Positions 54,209 through 64,000 of a stretch of DNA of 64,000 nt are shown here, piece after piece. The position numbers and the translations under genes were made by a program. Position 1 is the first letter of the stretch, and every line of letters begins with the position of its first letter. The stretch is from Rhodanobacter glycinis. Its GTDB lineage: Bacteria > Pseudomonadota > Gammaproteobacteria > Xanthomonadales > Rhodanobacteraceae. Under the pieces are notes generated by a model. The model saw nothing but the letters and a program-made list of their open reading frames with translations. It searched no databases and was not told the DNA's origin. The stretch is taken from the NCBI RefSeq assembly GCF_006438785.1, contig NZ_RCZB01000003.1, positions 372,001 to 436,000 on the forward strand, written 5' to 3'.

Positions 54209-54801
54209 AGGGACATCTTCCGACACCGATGCAACTGCCACCGCGCATGCCACACCTGCGCGACGGGTGGCGCCGCAGGACCTGCCGTGCCGTATTGCGA
54301 TTGAGCGGCTGGAGCCTGGTCGGCGAATTTCCCGATGTGCCCAAGGCGGTGCTGATCGCCGCACCACATTCGTCATGGTGGGACGGTGTCTGGGGCCTGC
54401 TCTTGAAAGTGGGCATCGGTGCCGATGTGCATTTCATGGGCAAGCAGGAATTGTTTCGCGGGCCACTTGGCGGACTGCTGCGCCGACTTGGCGGCATGCC
54501 CATCGATCGCGGCGCCGCAAAAGGTGTGGTCGAGCAGATGATCGACCAGTTCCGCCAGCGCGATGCTCTATGGCTGGGCATTGCGCCGGAAGGCACGCGC
54601 AAGCCGGTGAAACGCTGGAAAAGCGGCTTCTGGCACATCGCCCACGATGCCGGCGTGCCAATCGTGACGGCCTACTTCAACTATCCCGACAAGGCCATCG
54701 GAGTCGGCCCGCTGTTCGAAACCAGCGACGACATGGATGTGGATCTCGCCCGCCTGCGCGCGTTCTATGCGCCGTTCAAGGGCAAGCATCGCAACGTCTG
54801 A
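54205..54801 (+). CDS. 1-acylglycerol-3-phosphate acyltransferase-like protein
   Basis: Protein of 198 residues of the PlsC superfamily. The active motif is PHSSWWDGV (HX4D, about residues 53-61), then GKQELFRGPLGGLLRRLGGMPIDRG and IAPEGTRKPVKRWKSGFWHIA, the acceptor-binding part. It lacks the N-terminal hydrophobic anchor expected in PlsC itself; this resembles small LPLAT relatives of unknown acceptor. It overlaps arfB by four bases (ATGA). Convergent with the LysR gene. Confidence 0.88.
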   Translation: MKGHLPTPMQLPPRMPHLRDGWRRRTCRAVLRLSGWSLVGEFPDVPKAVLIAAPHSSWWDGVWGLLLKVGIGADVHFMGKQELFRGPLGGLLRRLGGMPIDRGAAKGVVEQMIDQFRQRDALWLGIAPEGTRKPVKRWKSGFWHIAHDAGVPIVTAYFNYPDKAIGVGPLFETSDDMDVDLARLRAFYAPFKGKHRNV

Positions 54802-54819
54802 GCCGTCTTCGTCAACGCA

Positions 54820-55860
54820 TCAACGCTGCGAGTGTCCCGGATCATCGTGCTCGCGATGGGTCAGCAGGCCGGGGCGGATCAGGTCGATGAACGCGCGCGC
54901 CTCGGCGCTGAGGAACTTGCCCTTGCGCATCACCACGCCGTAACTGCGCTGCGGGAAATATTGCTTCATGTTGCGCACCGCGAGACGGCTGTGGTCGGCC
55001 TCGGTGATGCAGATGCCGGTGACGATCGAGATACCCATGCCCATCGCCACATACTCCTTGATCACATCCCAGCCGCCCACCTCGATCGCCACGTGGTAAG
55101 GCACCTGGCGCTGCTGGAATACCAGGTCGACCAGCCGGTAGGTGGACAGGCGCTGCGGTGGGAGGATAAGACCGTACGGTGAAATATCCTCCAGTGTGAT
55201 CTTCTCTTTCGCCGCCAACGGATGGTCCGGCGGCATGATCAGCATCGGGTCGTAGTGATGTATCGGCGCCCACGCGATGTCGTTTGGCACATCCAGCATC
55301 GATCCGACCGCGAAGTCGGCGTCGTCGGCGCGCAGCAGGGCCATGCCGTCCTTGCCGGTGACGTTGGCCAACTGCAGCTGCACTGCGGGATAGCGCTCGC
55401 GGAAGCGACGCACGAGGTCGGGCAACAGGTACTGGATGGTCGAGGTGCCGGCGGCAATGATCAACCGGCCAGCCTGCAGGCCTTGTACGCGAGCCTGGAA
55501 ATCCCGGTCCAGCGTTTCCCAGCCTTCGACCAGCGGCCGCGCCAGCTCGTACAGCGCCTCGCCCGCATCGGTGAGGTTGATGCGCCGGCGGCGGCGCTCG
55601 ACCAGGCTCACCCCGAGCTCCCGCTCCAGCGCCTGCAACTGCAGGCTGATCGTGGGCTGCGACACATACAGCGCCTCGGCGGCACGGGTCAGTGTGCCCA
55701 GTTTTACGACGCTGACAAAGGCGCGCAACTGCTTGTGGCGGTTGCCTTTGTAGTAGTAACGGCCACCGCTTTCCGTCGCCAGCTTAACGCCGACCTGCTT
55801 TTTTGCTGCACTGCGGTGCACTTTCTTTGGTTTGTTCAGCGCGCTGACGGGCTTTTTCAT
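54820..55860 (-). CDS. LysR-family regulator, divergent from the glyoxylate shunt genes
   Basis: Protein of 346 residues. Residues 1-41 form a lysine/arginine-rich extension not typical of the family; the helix-turn-helix domain starts at RHKQLRAFVSVVKLGTLTRAAEALYVSQPTISLQ (42-75). The effector domain (about 120-320) has the PLAAKEKITLEDISPYGLILPP and MGISIVTGICITEA blocks. The gene lies divergently to aceB, with 123 bases between the starts, so control of aceBA is likely. The N-terminal extension could mean a later true start or DNA contact. Confidence 0.9.
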   Translation of the reverse strand: MKKPVSALNKPKKVHRSAAKKQVGVKLATESGGRYYYKGNRHKQLRAFVSVVKLGTLTRAAEALYVSQPTISLQLQALERELGVSLVERRRRRINLTDAGEALYELARPLVEGWETLDRDFQARVQGLQAGRLIIAAGTSTIQYLLPDLVRRFRERYPAVQLQLANVTGKDGMALLRADDADFAVGSMLDVPNDIAWAPIHHYDPMLIMPPDHPLAAKEKITLEDISPYGLILPPQRLSTYRLVDLVFQQRQVPYHVAIEVGGWDVIKEYVAMGMGISIVTGICITEADHSRLAVRNMKQYFPQRSYGVVMRKGKFLSAEARAFIDLIRPGLLTHREHDDPGHSQR

Positions 55861-55983
55861 TGCTTTCTTTCAATAGCTTAGAGTATGTATTGCCTTTGCT
55901 CATAGTAATGATTGAAACATTCACTTTGTCAAATACATGATCTCTGCCCTAGCTTCGAGTCACCCACGACACGGAGCGAACCC
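55861..55983. promoter_or_regulatory. Divergent promoter region of the LysR gene and aceB
   Basis: AT-rich segment between the two start codons. On the plus strand TTGAAA (55913-55918) and TACATG (55935-55940) are 16 bases apart, a fair promoter toward aceB; the dyad AATG-N7-CATT (55907-55921) overlaps it and could be a LysR site. GGAGCG precedes the aceB ATG. No IclR-type box was found. Confidence 0.45.
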
Positions 55984-57579
55984 ATGGCAGTACCGCAGGA
56001 ACGACTCGATATCGGCACCGTCGAGATCCACGCCGACCACGCCGGTTACGAAAGCATCCTGACCCCTGTGGCACTGGGCTTCCTGGCCCAGTTGCACCGT
56101 CGCTTCGACGCCACCCGGCAGCGCCTGCTACGGGCCCGACGTGAGCGACAGGCGGGTTACGACGCCGGTGCTCTGCCGGATTTCCGCGCCGACACGCTGG
56201 CAATTCGCGAATCCGACTGGACCGTGGCACCGATCCCGGCTGCGCTGCAGGACCGTCGCGTCGAGATCACCGGCCCGGTCGAGCGCAAGATGATCATCAA
56301 CGCGCTGAATTCCGGCGCGAAGGTGTTCATGGCCGACTTCGAGGACTCCTCGGCGCCCACCTTCGCAAACCAACTCGATGGTCAGATCAATCTGCGCGAC
56401 GCGGTGAACGGCACGATCGAGTTCCACTCGCCCGATGGCAAAAGTTATCGCGTCAACGACAAGCCAGCGGTGCTGGTGGTGCGTCCGCGCGGGTGGCACC
56501 TGGAAGACAAGCACTTCAGCGTGGACGGCGAGCCGATGTCCGGTGCGCTGGTCGACTTCGGCCTGTTCGCATTGCACAACGCCCGCGCACTGCACAGCCG
56601 CCAGCACGGCCCGTACTTCTACCTACCCAAGCTCGAGGCGATGGAAGAAGCCACGCTGTGGGACGACGTGATGGCCGCGACCGAGGACGAACTGCAACTG
56701 CCGGTCGGCACGATGAAGACCACCGTGCTGATCGAGACGCTGCCGGCGGCATTCCAGATGCACGAGATCCTGTACGCACTTCGTCGCCGCGTGGTCGGCC
56801 TCAACTGCGGCCGCTGGGATTACATTTTTTCGTATCTGAAAACCCTACGCGGCCATCGCGACCGCCTGCTGCCCGAGCGCAGCCAGGTGCTGATGACTGT
56901 GCCGTTTCTGAAGGCCTACTCCGAACTGCTGATCCAGACCTGTCATCGCCGCGGGGCGTTCGCGATGGGCGGCATGGCCGCGCAGATCCCGATCAAGGGC
57001 GATGACGCCGCCAATGAGGTTGCGCTGGCCAAGGTGCGCGCGGACAAGCTACGCGAGGTGCAGGCCGGCCATGACGGCACCTGGGTGGCACATCCGGCGC
57101 TGGTGCCGGTGGCGCAGACCATCTTCGACCAGTACATGCCGGCACCGAACCAGCTCAGCGTGCTGCGCACGGACGTGCAGGTGACCCGCGAACAACTGCT
57201 CGCCGCACCGAACGGCACGATCACCCGTGCCGGTTTCGACAACAACGTCGAGGTGTGTCTGCGCTATACCGCCGCCTGGCTGAATGGCCTCGGCTGCGTG
57301 CCGATCCATCACCTGATGGAAGACGCCGCCACTGCCGAGATCGCGCGCGCGCAGCTGTGGCAATGGCTGCATCACGGCGAATTGGAATTCTCCGACCACG
57401 CGCCGATCGACTTCGCGCTGTTCGACCATGCGGTCGCCATACACACACACCGGCTGCGCGACAGCCAACACCCCGGCGCTGACCGTGCCGATGCGGCGGC
57501 CACCCTGCTGTCCGCGATGACCCATGCCGATCAGCTAGGCGATTTCCTCACCCTACCCGCCTACACCCAGCTCGCCTGA
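55984..57579 (+). CDS. aceB: Malate synthase A
   Basis: Condenses glyoxylate with acetyl-CoA to malate; second enzyme of the glyoxylate shunt. The 531-residue protein has the short form of malate synthase A, with [15 protein letters not shown] (glyoxylate-site Glu/Asp), [30 protein letters not shown], and [17 protein letters not shown], catalytic Arg included, then [17 protein letters not shown]. The ATG at 55984 with GGAGCG upstream gives MAVPQERLD. aceA follows 61 bases later. Confidence 0.96.
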   Translation: MAVPQERLDIGTVEIHADHAGYESILTPVALGFLAQLHRRFDATRQRLLRARRERQAGYDAGALPDFRADTLAIRESDWTVAPIPAALQDRRVEITGPVERKMIINALNSGAKVFMADFEDSSAPTFANQLDGQINLRDAVNGTIEFHSPDGKSYRVNDKPAVLVVRPRGWHLEDKHFSVDGEPMSGALVDFGLFALHNARALHSRQHGPYFYLPKLEAMEEATLWDDVMAATEDELQLPVGTMKTTVLIETLPAAFQMHEILYALRRRVVGLNCGRWDYIFSYLKTLRGHRDRLLPERSQVLMTVPFLKAYSELLIQTCHRRGAFAMGGMAAQIPIKGDDAANEVALAKVRADKLREVQAGHDGTWVAHPALVPVAQTIFDQYMPAPNQLSVLRTDVQVTREQLLAAPNGTITRAGFDNNVEVCLRYTAAWLNGLGCVPIHHLMEDAATAEIARAQLWQWLHHGELEFSDHAPIDFALFDHAVAIHTHRLRDSQHPGADRADAAATLLSAMTHADQLGDFLTLPAYTQLA

Positions 57580-57640
57580 TCCATCCGAACCTGACTCATT
57601 CAAGCCTGATCCACCGAACTTTCGCTTACGGAGCCACGCC

Positions 57641-58936
<1,296 letters not shown>

Positions 58937-58947
58937 CCTGGCACTTC

Positions 58948-58973
58948 GCTCCCCCTGCACGAGCAGGGGGAGC
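58948..58973. terminator. Bidirectional stem-loop between aceA and the antiporter gene
   Basis: Perfect 11-base arms GCTCCCCCTGC (58948-58958) and GCAGGGGGAGC (58963-58973) around the tetraloop ACGA; it lies between the convergent stops at 58936 and 58980. No long T tract on either side. Confidence 0.7.
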
Positions 58974-58979
58974 GGCAGT

Positions 58980-60791
58980 TCAACCCGAAGTGACGGCACT
59001 CGCATTCGGCGAGGCCGGCGGGACCAAGGCAATCACTGTCCAGCCCGGCTTCGGCTCCAGCTCGCGTTTGGTCGAAACCACCCGCAACGCGCCTTTCTCC
59101 TCCACGCCGAACATCAACACGCTGTTCGAGCCGTACTGCTCGATGAAATGTGGCCAGTCGAAGGTGGCGCTCAACCTGGTCGACTTGATCCGCCAGCCCT
59201 GTTCGAGCATCTGCGCGAAACGTCCGTGTGTCATCTCCTCGTCGAACAGCGGCGGCGCCAGCAGGCTGCCGGACAGCGCCGCGCGATCGGTGTTTTCCTG
59301 GGGCGTCAGGTTGCGCAGCCGATAGACCTTGTCGCGACCGAACTCCTGCCGGTAATGCACGCAGGCCAGCGAGTTGCGTTCGCGATGGGTGGACACCGCC
59401 AGCAGGCGGCCGATGCCGGTGAGATCGAGATGGCGCTCTGCATGTGGCGACGCCGGATTGCCGAAGAACGTGGCGAGCCCGTCCATGCGCGCGTGACGGA
59501 TGCCGTCCCAGTCGTCATCGGCGAGCACCACGTGGAAACCGGCCTCGTTCAAGACCTTGCCGATCGCCCGCGCCACTTCGTCGGAACCGAAGACCAGCAG
59601 TCCGCGCGGCTCCGGCTCGGCCACCTTCAGCCAGATCGCCAGCGGCCGCGCGGTGGCGCTCTGCAAGACCACCGTACCGATGATCAGAGTGAACACCAGC
59701 GGCACCAGTGCCTCGGCGCCCGCCACACCCAGTGCATCCAGGCGCAGCGCAAACAGCGCCGATACCGACGCGGCCACGATGCCGCGCGGCGCCACCCAGC
59801 CGATCAGCGTGCGCTCGCGCCAGTTCAATCCGCTGCCGAAACTCGAAATCGCCACGGTCAGCGGCCGCACCACCAACTGCGCGATCACGAACAACACGAT
59901 GCCTGCACCCAGCATGCCGTCCGGCAACGGCCAGTGCAGCCGCGCCGCCAACAGGATGAACAGCAGCGACACCAGCACCGTGGTGAGGCTTTCCTTGAAA
60001 TCGAGGATGTCGTCGATGTGCACGCCACGGATGTTGCCCAGCGCGATGCCCATGATCGTCACCGCCAGCAGCCCCGACTCGTGGGTCAGCGTATTGGAGA
60101 TGCTGAAGGCCAGCAGCACGGCGGCCAGCACGGCGTAGTTCTGCAGGTATTCGGGGATCATCTGCCGGCGCAGGAAGAACGCCATCAGCCCGGCGAACAG
60201 CGCGCCGATCACCACGCCGCAGCCGATCGTGGCGACGAAGATGCCGATGGTGTGGCCCTCCTGCCGCGACACGATCGCCTCGTAGATCAGCACCGCGAAC
60301 AGCGCACCCAGCGGATCGATCACGATGCCTTCCCAGCGCAGCGTGTTGGCGATGCGCGCATTCGGGCGCAGCGTGCGCAGCATCGGCGCGATCACGGTTG
60401 GCCCGGTCACGCAGGCCAGCGCGCCGAACAGCAGCGCGATCGGCCAGGCCAGGCCGGCAACGAGATGAGCGGCCAGCGCCAGCAACAGCAGTGAGGCCAC
60501 CGCGCCGTAACTGACCAATCCACGCACCGCCTTGCCGATCCCCGGCAATTCATGGAAGCGCAGGGTCAGACTGCCCTCGAAAAGAATCAGCGCCACCGCC
60601 AGTGACACGATCGGGAACAACAGGTCACCCAGCAGCTTGTCCGGATCGAGCATGCCGCTGACCGGTCCCAGCATGATCCCGGCAAGCAACAGAAACAGGA
60701 TCGCCGGCAACTTGACCCGCCACGCCAGCCATTGCGCCAGGAAGCCGATCATCAGCATGCCGGCGAGCATCAGGCCGAGCTCGATAGTCAT
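58980..60791 (-). CDS. CPA-family monovalent cation:proton antiporter with TrkA-N domain
   Basis: Membrane transporter of 603 residues exchanging Na+ or K+ for protons. The first 400 residues carry about twelve hydrophobic helices with GALACVTGPTVIAPMLRTLRPN and the antiporter core EGIVIDPLGALFAVLIYEAI (ND/DP motif). A Rossmann (TrkA-N-like) domain follows at GLLVFGSDEVARAIGKVLNEAG, then a C-terminal region with LLAPPLFDEEM. AAGGAC five bases before ATG 60791 decides the start. Potassium efflux or pH control is probable; the regulatory domain likely binds nucleotide. Confidence 0.9.
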   Translation of the reverse strand: MTIELGLMLAGMLMIGFLAQWLAWRVKLPAILFLLLAGIMLGPVSGMLDPDKLLGDLLFPIVSLAVALILFEGSLTLRFHELPGIGKAVRGLVSYGAVASLLLLALAAHLVAGLAWPIALLFGALACVTGPTVIAPMLRTLRPNARIANTLRWEGIVIDPLGALFAVLIYEAIVSRQEGHTIGIFVATIGCGVVIGALFAGLMAFFLRRQMIPEYLQNYAVLAAVLLAFSISNTLTHESGLLAVTIMGIALGNIRGVHIDDILDFKESLTTVLVSLLFILLAARLHWPLPDGMLGAGIVLFVIAQLVVRPLTVAISSFGSGLNWRERTLIGWVAPRGIVAASVSALFALRLDALGVAGAEALVPLVFTLIIGTVVLQSATARPLAIWLKVAEPEPRGLLVFGSDEVARAIGKVLNEAGFHVVLADDDWDGIRHARMDGLATFFGNPASPHAERHLDLTGIGRLLAVSTHRERNSLACVHYRQEFGRDKVYRLRNLTPQENTDRAALSGSLLAPPLFDEEMTHGRFAQMLEQGWRIKSTRLSATFDWPHFIEQYGSNSVLMFGVEEKGALRVVSTKRELEPKPGWTVIALVPPASPNASAVTSG

Positions 60792-60890
60792 TGCAGTCCT
60801 TGGGAAGATCAGGGCGCTATCGAAACATGCGCTGGCAGACACGTCCAGTTGACACCCATGCCCGCCACTTGCGCGATGCCACGGCGCGCT

Positions 60891-62390
60891 TCATAACCGC
60901 CGGTATTGCAGCGCCTCAGCCAGGTGCTCGCGTTCCAGCAGGGCCGCACCACCATCGAGATCGGCGATCGTGCGCGCAACCCGCAGCACGCGGTGATACG
61001 CACGTGCGGAAAGCCCCAACCGCTCCAGCGCCGTCTCGAACCAGCGTCGCTCGGCTGGCCCGAGCGCACAATCGCGCTCCAGTTCGCGCGTGCTGATTTC
61101 CGCATTCGGTCGACCGGCCCGCATCAACGATTGCCGGCGCGCCTTGAGTACCCGTTCGCGCACCGTGGCAGAATCCTCATCCCGCTCGCTGCGCGGTGAG
61201 CCAAGCTCAGCAAGCGGCACCGGCGGCACTTCCACACACAGGTCAATGCGATCAAGCAGCGGCCCGGAAATGCGCGATCGATAACGCTGAATCTGATCCG
61301 GCGTGCACTGGCAGCGCCGGCTTGGATCGCCAACATAACCGCATGGGCACGGATTCATCGCCGCCACCAGTTGGAACTGCGCGGGAAACGTCGACTGCCG
61401 CGCCGCACGCGAAATCATGATGTGGCCGGATTCCATCGGCTCGCGCAGTACTTCCAGCACATGCCGGCTGAACTCCGGCAGCTCGTCCAGAAACAGCACG
61501 CCGTTGTGCGCCAACGAGATCTCGCCCGGGCGCGGGTACGAACCGCCACCCACCAGCGCCACCGCCGACGCCGTGTGATGCGGCGAACGGAATGGCCGTC
61601 GTCGCCAGCGCGCCAGATCAGCCGTCTGTCCGGCCACCGACAGTACTGCGCAGGTTTCCAGTGCCTCTGATTCGGACATCGGCGGCAGGATGCCGGGCAG
61701 GCGTTCGGCCAGCATGGTCTTGCCGGTGCCCGGCGGGCCGATCAACAACAGGTGGTGGCTGCCGACGGCGGTGATCTCCAGCGCGCGCCGCGCCTGCAGC
61801 TGGCCGCGCACGTCGGCCAGGTCCGGACCATCTTCCGCGCCGCCATCGCTGGGAATACCGACCGGCATGGACAGCTCATGCGCCCCGCGCAGCCAGCCAC
61901 ATACTTCGGCCAGCGTGTCGGCCACCCGCACATCCACGTCCGGTACCAGCGCAGCTTCGGCAGCATTCTCGCGGGGCACCACCACGCGCCGGCCACGCGA
62001 CCGCGCCCGCAGCAGAGCCGGCAGCACGCCAGATACACTGCGCAAGCTGCCGGTCAAGGCCAGCTCACCCAGAAATTCGCAATCGTCCAGTTTCTCGCGC
62101 GGCACCTGGCCGCTGGCGGCAAGAATGCCCAGCGCAATCGCCAGGTCGAAACGGCCACCGTCCTTGGGCAACTCGGCCGGCGCCAGGTTGACGGTGACGC
62201 GACGGTTGGGATATTCGAAGGCGGTGTTCTGGATCGCCACACGCACGCGGTCACGCGCCTCGCGCACCGCGGCCTCAGGCAGGCCGACGATGTTCGTGCA
62301 CGGCAAGCCGCCGGAAAGATGCACCTCGACGATCACCTGCGGTGCGGTAACTCCTTCCTGAGCGCGGCTGAGGGTAACCGCAAGGCTCAT
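60891..62390 (-). CDS. comM: ComM/YifB-family Mg chelatase-like AAA+ ATPase
   Basis: DNA helicase-like motor that promotes branch migration in natural transformation, 499 residues. The N-terminal LonC/ChlI-type domain (MSLAVTLSRAQEGVTAPQVIVEVH ... GRRVVVPRENAAEAALVPD) precedes the AAA+ core with Walker A GPPGTGKTMLAERL (about residues 213-226), SVAGQTADLARWRRRPFRSPHHTAS and Walker B FLDELPEFSRHVLEVLREPME, ending with YHRVLRVARTIADLDG. All motifs are intact. Its start faces the terminator of ubiK, which is upstream on the same strand. Confidence 0.94.
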   Translation of the reverse strand: MSLAVTLSRAQEGVTAPQVIVEVHLSGGLPCTNIVGLPEAAVREARDRVRVAIQNTAFEYPNRRVTVNLAPAELPKDGGRFDLAIALGILAASGQVPREKLDDCEFLGELALTGSLRSVSGVLPALLRARSRGRRVVVPRENAAEAALVPDVDVRVADTLAEVCGWLRGAHELSMPVGIPSDGGAEDGPDLADVRGQLQARRALEITAVGSHHLLLIGPPGTGKTMLAERLPGILPPMSESEALETCAVLSVAGQTADLARWRRRPFRSPHHTASAVALVGGGSYPRPGEISLAHNGVLFLDELPEFSRHVLEVLREPMESGHIMISRAARQSTFPAQFQLVAAMNPCPCGYVGDPSRRCQCTPDQIQRYRSRISGPLLDRIDLCVEVPPVPLAELGSPRSERDEDSATVRERVLKARRQSLMRAGRPNAEISTRELERDCALGPAERRWFETALERLGLSARAYHRVLRVARTIADLDGGAALLEREHLAEALQYRRL

Positions 62391-62473
62391 TCAGCCAAAG
62401 GCCGCTGACGCAGGGAGGACGGGGCGCTGACAGGCACGGACATCGAGCGACTCCATCAACGCTGGATAAATAA

Positions 62474-62518
62474 CCGCCTCCGATCGTTCTCGGGGTGAGG
62501 GTGACGGATCGGAGGCGG
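62474..62518 (-). terminator. Rho-independent terminator of ubiK
   Basis: Twelve-base perfect arms CCGCCTCCGATC (62474-62485) and GATCGGAGGCGG (62507-62518) around 21 bases; on the minus strand it continues with TTATTTAT, a reasonable T-rich end. Confidence 0.75.
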
Positions 62519-62539
62519 CTCCCGGGAGATTGGTTGTTG

Positions 62540-62797
62540 CTAGCTCCCGCGGGCAGCTACGGCGGCCTCAAGTTCGGCCACGCGTCGCTCCAATTCGTCG
62601 ACCTTGGCGCGGGTACGCGCCAGTACCTGGGACTGGACTTCGAATTCCTCGCGGGTGACCAGGTCGAGGCGGCGCAATCCCTGCGCCAGAACATCCTGGA
62701 AGTTGGCTCGCAAATCCTGCTGCGCCTGTGCCAGTCCTGGCGGTACCAACGACACAAGTCGCAGGGCAATCTGATCGATATCCTGCCTATCCATCAT
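62540..62797 (-). CDS. ubiK: Ubiquinone biosynthesis accessory factor UbiK (BMFP domain)
   Basis: Small helical protein of 85 residues that joins UbiJ in the aerobic ubiquinone complex. The membrane-fusogenic type module runs DQIALRLVSLVPPGLAQAQQ through RANFQDVLAQGLRRLDLVTREEFEVQ, with a C-terminal coiled coil ARTRAKVDELERRVAELEAAVA. The ATG at 62797 was chosen because GAGG stands eight bases upstream; a second ATG three bases later exists. Divergent from the PII gene, as in other gammaproteobacteria. Confidence 0.92.
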   Translation of the reverse strand: MMDRQDIDQIALRLVSLVPPGLAQAQQDLRANFQDVLAQGLRRLDLVTREEFEVQSQVLARTRAKVDELERRVAELEAAVAARGS

Positions 62798-62825
62798 GGA
62801 CAGCGCCTCGCACTCGTCGAGGTAA

Positions 62826-63329
<504 letters not shown>

Positions 63330-63379
63330 TCTCGCCGCGGCCCGCACCGGCACTCGCCGCAAGCGGCCTGCACAGCGAC

Positions 63380-63388
63380 TTATACACA
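63380..63388 (+). promoter_or_regulatory. DnaA box in the nrdA promoter
   Basis: TTATACACA matches the TTWTNCACA consensus of DnaA. It overlaps the first NrdR box by five bases and lies just ahead of the -35 element, as a cell-cycle-linked site should. Confidence 0.6.
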
Positions 63389-63431
63389 AGTTATTGGGTT
63401 GACCCTGCCCGAGCTACCCGATATGTTGTGT
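63384..63431 (+). promoter_or_regulatory. Paired NrdR boxes over the nrdA promoter
   Basis: Box 1 (63384-63399, ACACAAGTTATTGGGT) and box 2 (63416-63431, ACCCGATATGTTGTGT) each fit most positions of ACACWATATNTWGTGT and begin 32 bases apart, three DNA turns. The promoter TTGACC (63399-63404) and TATGTT (63422-63427) with a 17-base spacer lies across them, so NrdR bound at both boxes would block RNA polymerase. Confidence 0.8.
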
Positions 63432-63433
63432 AC

Positions 63434-63644
63434 GTCGGTGCCCGACCAGATGCGACATCGGTCGGGCTTAAAAGGGAATCCGGTGTGACTCCGGAACTGC
63501 CCCGCAGCGGTAAAGCGGAAACGAACGTCCTCACAAGCACTGGTTCACAGCGGCCGGGAAGCGAGGGCAAGTAGGCGGATCGCAAGATCCCCGTCCGCAA
63601 GTCCGAAGACCTGCCGGCACATCGGGACGAACGTGTCCCGGTGC
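63434..63644 (+). promoter_or_regulatory. Cobalamin (B12) riboswitch in the nrdA leader
   Basis: All conserved parts of the adenosylcobalamin aptamer are seen: GGTGCCCGACC start, AAAAGGGAATCCGGTG, ACTCCGGAACTGCCCCGCA, the CACTGG segment, GGGAAG, and the B12 box CCGCAAGTCCGAAGACCTGCC split over 63595-63615. The aptamer ends near 63620; a hairpin GCAC-N2-CGGGAC with GTCCCG-GTGC (63617-63644) follows and could be the switch part. No T tract is seen, so control may act on translation or Rho, over a further 142 bases of leader (63645-63786) with no gene. Confidence 0.9.
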
Positions 63645-63786
63645 GTTAGTGATGGCTTCCGCGGGGAGGCACGTCGCGGGGCAGAGCGCCACATCGCGTC
63701 TGCACTGTGAGTCGTCCCGGAATCCATCGCTTCAGGCCCTGCGCGCGGGAGCAGGTGTTTGATGTCCATGCCGGGAGCCACCAGCC

Positions 63787-64000
63787 ATGCAACCCCTCGA
63801 TACCGCCGAACGCGAGCGCACCATCGCGCGCGTCGATCCACCTGTCGTTTCCGTCCCCGAAACAGCTGCACCTGAAACCGCGTTCGCGCTGACCCCGCCG
63901 CACAATCCCGCCCAGATGCACGTGACCAAGCGCAACGGCGGCCAGGAAACCGTCGACGTCAACAAGATCGTGCGCGCGGTGACCCGCAGCAGCGAAGGCC
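63787..64000 (+). CDS. nrdA: Ribonucleoside-diphosphate reductase alpha subunit, class I (N-terminal fragment)
   Basis: Only the first 71 codons lie in the window. A 43-residue, proline- and alanine-rich extension is followed by MHVTKRNGGQETVDVNKIVRAV, the opening of the ATP-cone domain that senses ATP/dATP at the enzyme's N-terminus. The ATG at 63787 has GGGAG nine bases upstream; an in-frame ATG at 63916 next to the cone is possible. The class (Ia or Ic) cannot be told from this fragment. The leader carries NrdR boxes and a cobalamin riboswitch, which fits a B12-independent reductase shut down when cobalamin is present and a B12-dependent one can serve. Confidence 0.85.
   Translation, partial: MQPLDTAERERTIARVDPPVVSVPETAAPETAFALTPPHNPAQMHVTKRNGGQETVDVNKIVRAVTRSSEG

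Overview
The window is chromosomal DNA of high GC content, densely packed with short intergenic gaps, from a gammaproteobacterium. Gene content and sequence style point to Xanthomonadales, most likely the Rhodanobacteraceae (Dyella/Rhodanobacter/Frateuria type). The evidence is an E. coli-type pssA, plsB, rdgC and truC alongside TonB-dependent uptake, M1/M16 peptidases, a glyoxylate shunt with a divergent LysR gene, and REP-type hairpins headed by GGAGCG. No phage, transposase, CRISPR array, rRNA or tRNA was found. The assignment is an inference from gene content.

Layout. 1-8 kb: tail of a gliding-type ABC protein with its DUF4340 partner, gnd-mutM, then (minus) a hypothetical protein, thymidine kinase and a stand-alone FAD-dependent halogenase-like enzyme, then the Rep helicase. 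8-17.4 kb, all minus strand: a LysR regulator, a degenerate copy of the ggt 5' end, a TonB-dependent receptor, gamma-glutamyltransferase, DgcN, DgcA and the glutamate carrier GltS. Together they look like a pathway that takes up gamma-glutamyl material, releases glutamate (including D-glutamate) in the periplasm, imports it and converts D-Glu to N-acetyl-L-Glu. 17.6-27 kb: PerM-type permease, acid phosphatase, a candidate small RNA, a lipoprotein, plsB, ubiE, a TMEM175-like channel, a DUF2249/FmdE-like pair behind an FNR/Anr-type promoter, cupin and EamA exporter with a divergent Lrp regulator. 28-40 kb: a Tat-exported phosphoesterase, prolyl iminopeptidase, an AsmA-like protein, an SDR-DoxX/DUF2269 pair, GST, M1 peptidase, an alpha/beta hydrolase that lacks its nucleophilic serine, a fatty acid hydroxylase family protein and a YgjP-type peptidase.

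40.6-55 kb: rdgC, aromatic aminotransferase, ttcA, YdcH-like and GNAT proteins, pssA, a DUF4156 lipoprotein, a large M16 peptidase, a small membrane protein behind a near-perfect sigma-54 promoter, trmL, ubiJ-ubiB, truC, arfB and an acyltransferase. 54.8-64 kb: LysR facing aceB-aceA, a CPA antiporter, comM, ubiK facing glnB/glnK, and finally the start of nrdA. The nrdA control region carries a sigma-70 promoter, two NrdR boxes, a DnaA box and a complete cobalamin riboswitch.

Themes that link genes: four ubiquinone genes (ubiE, ubiJ, ubiB, ubiK) sit at three loci; phospholipid synthesis is represented by plsB, pssA and an acyltransferase. The most unusual signals are the gamma-glutamyl/D-glutamate cluster with its duplicated promoter and coupled leader ORF, the structured small-RNA candidate at 19.77-19.87 kb, the sigma-54 small protein, and the layered nrdA control region. 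All functional statements come from reading translated sequence and motifs; no database search was run.
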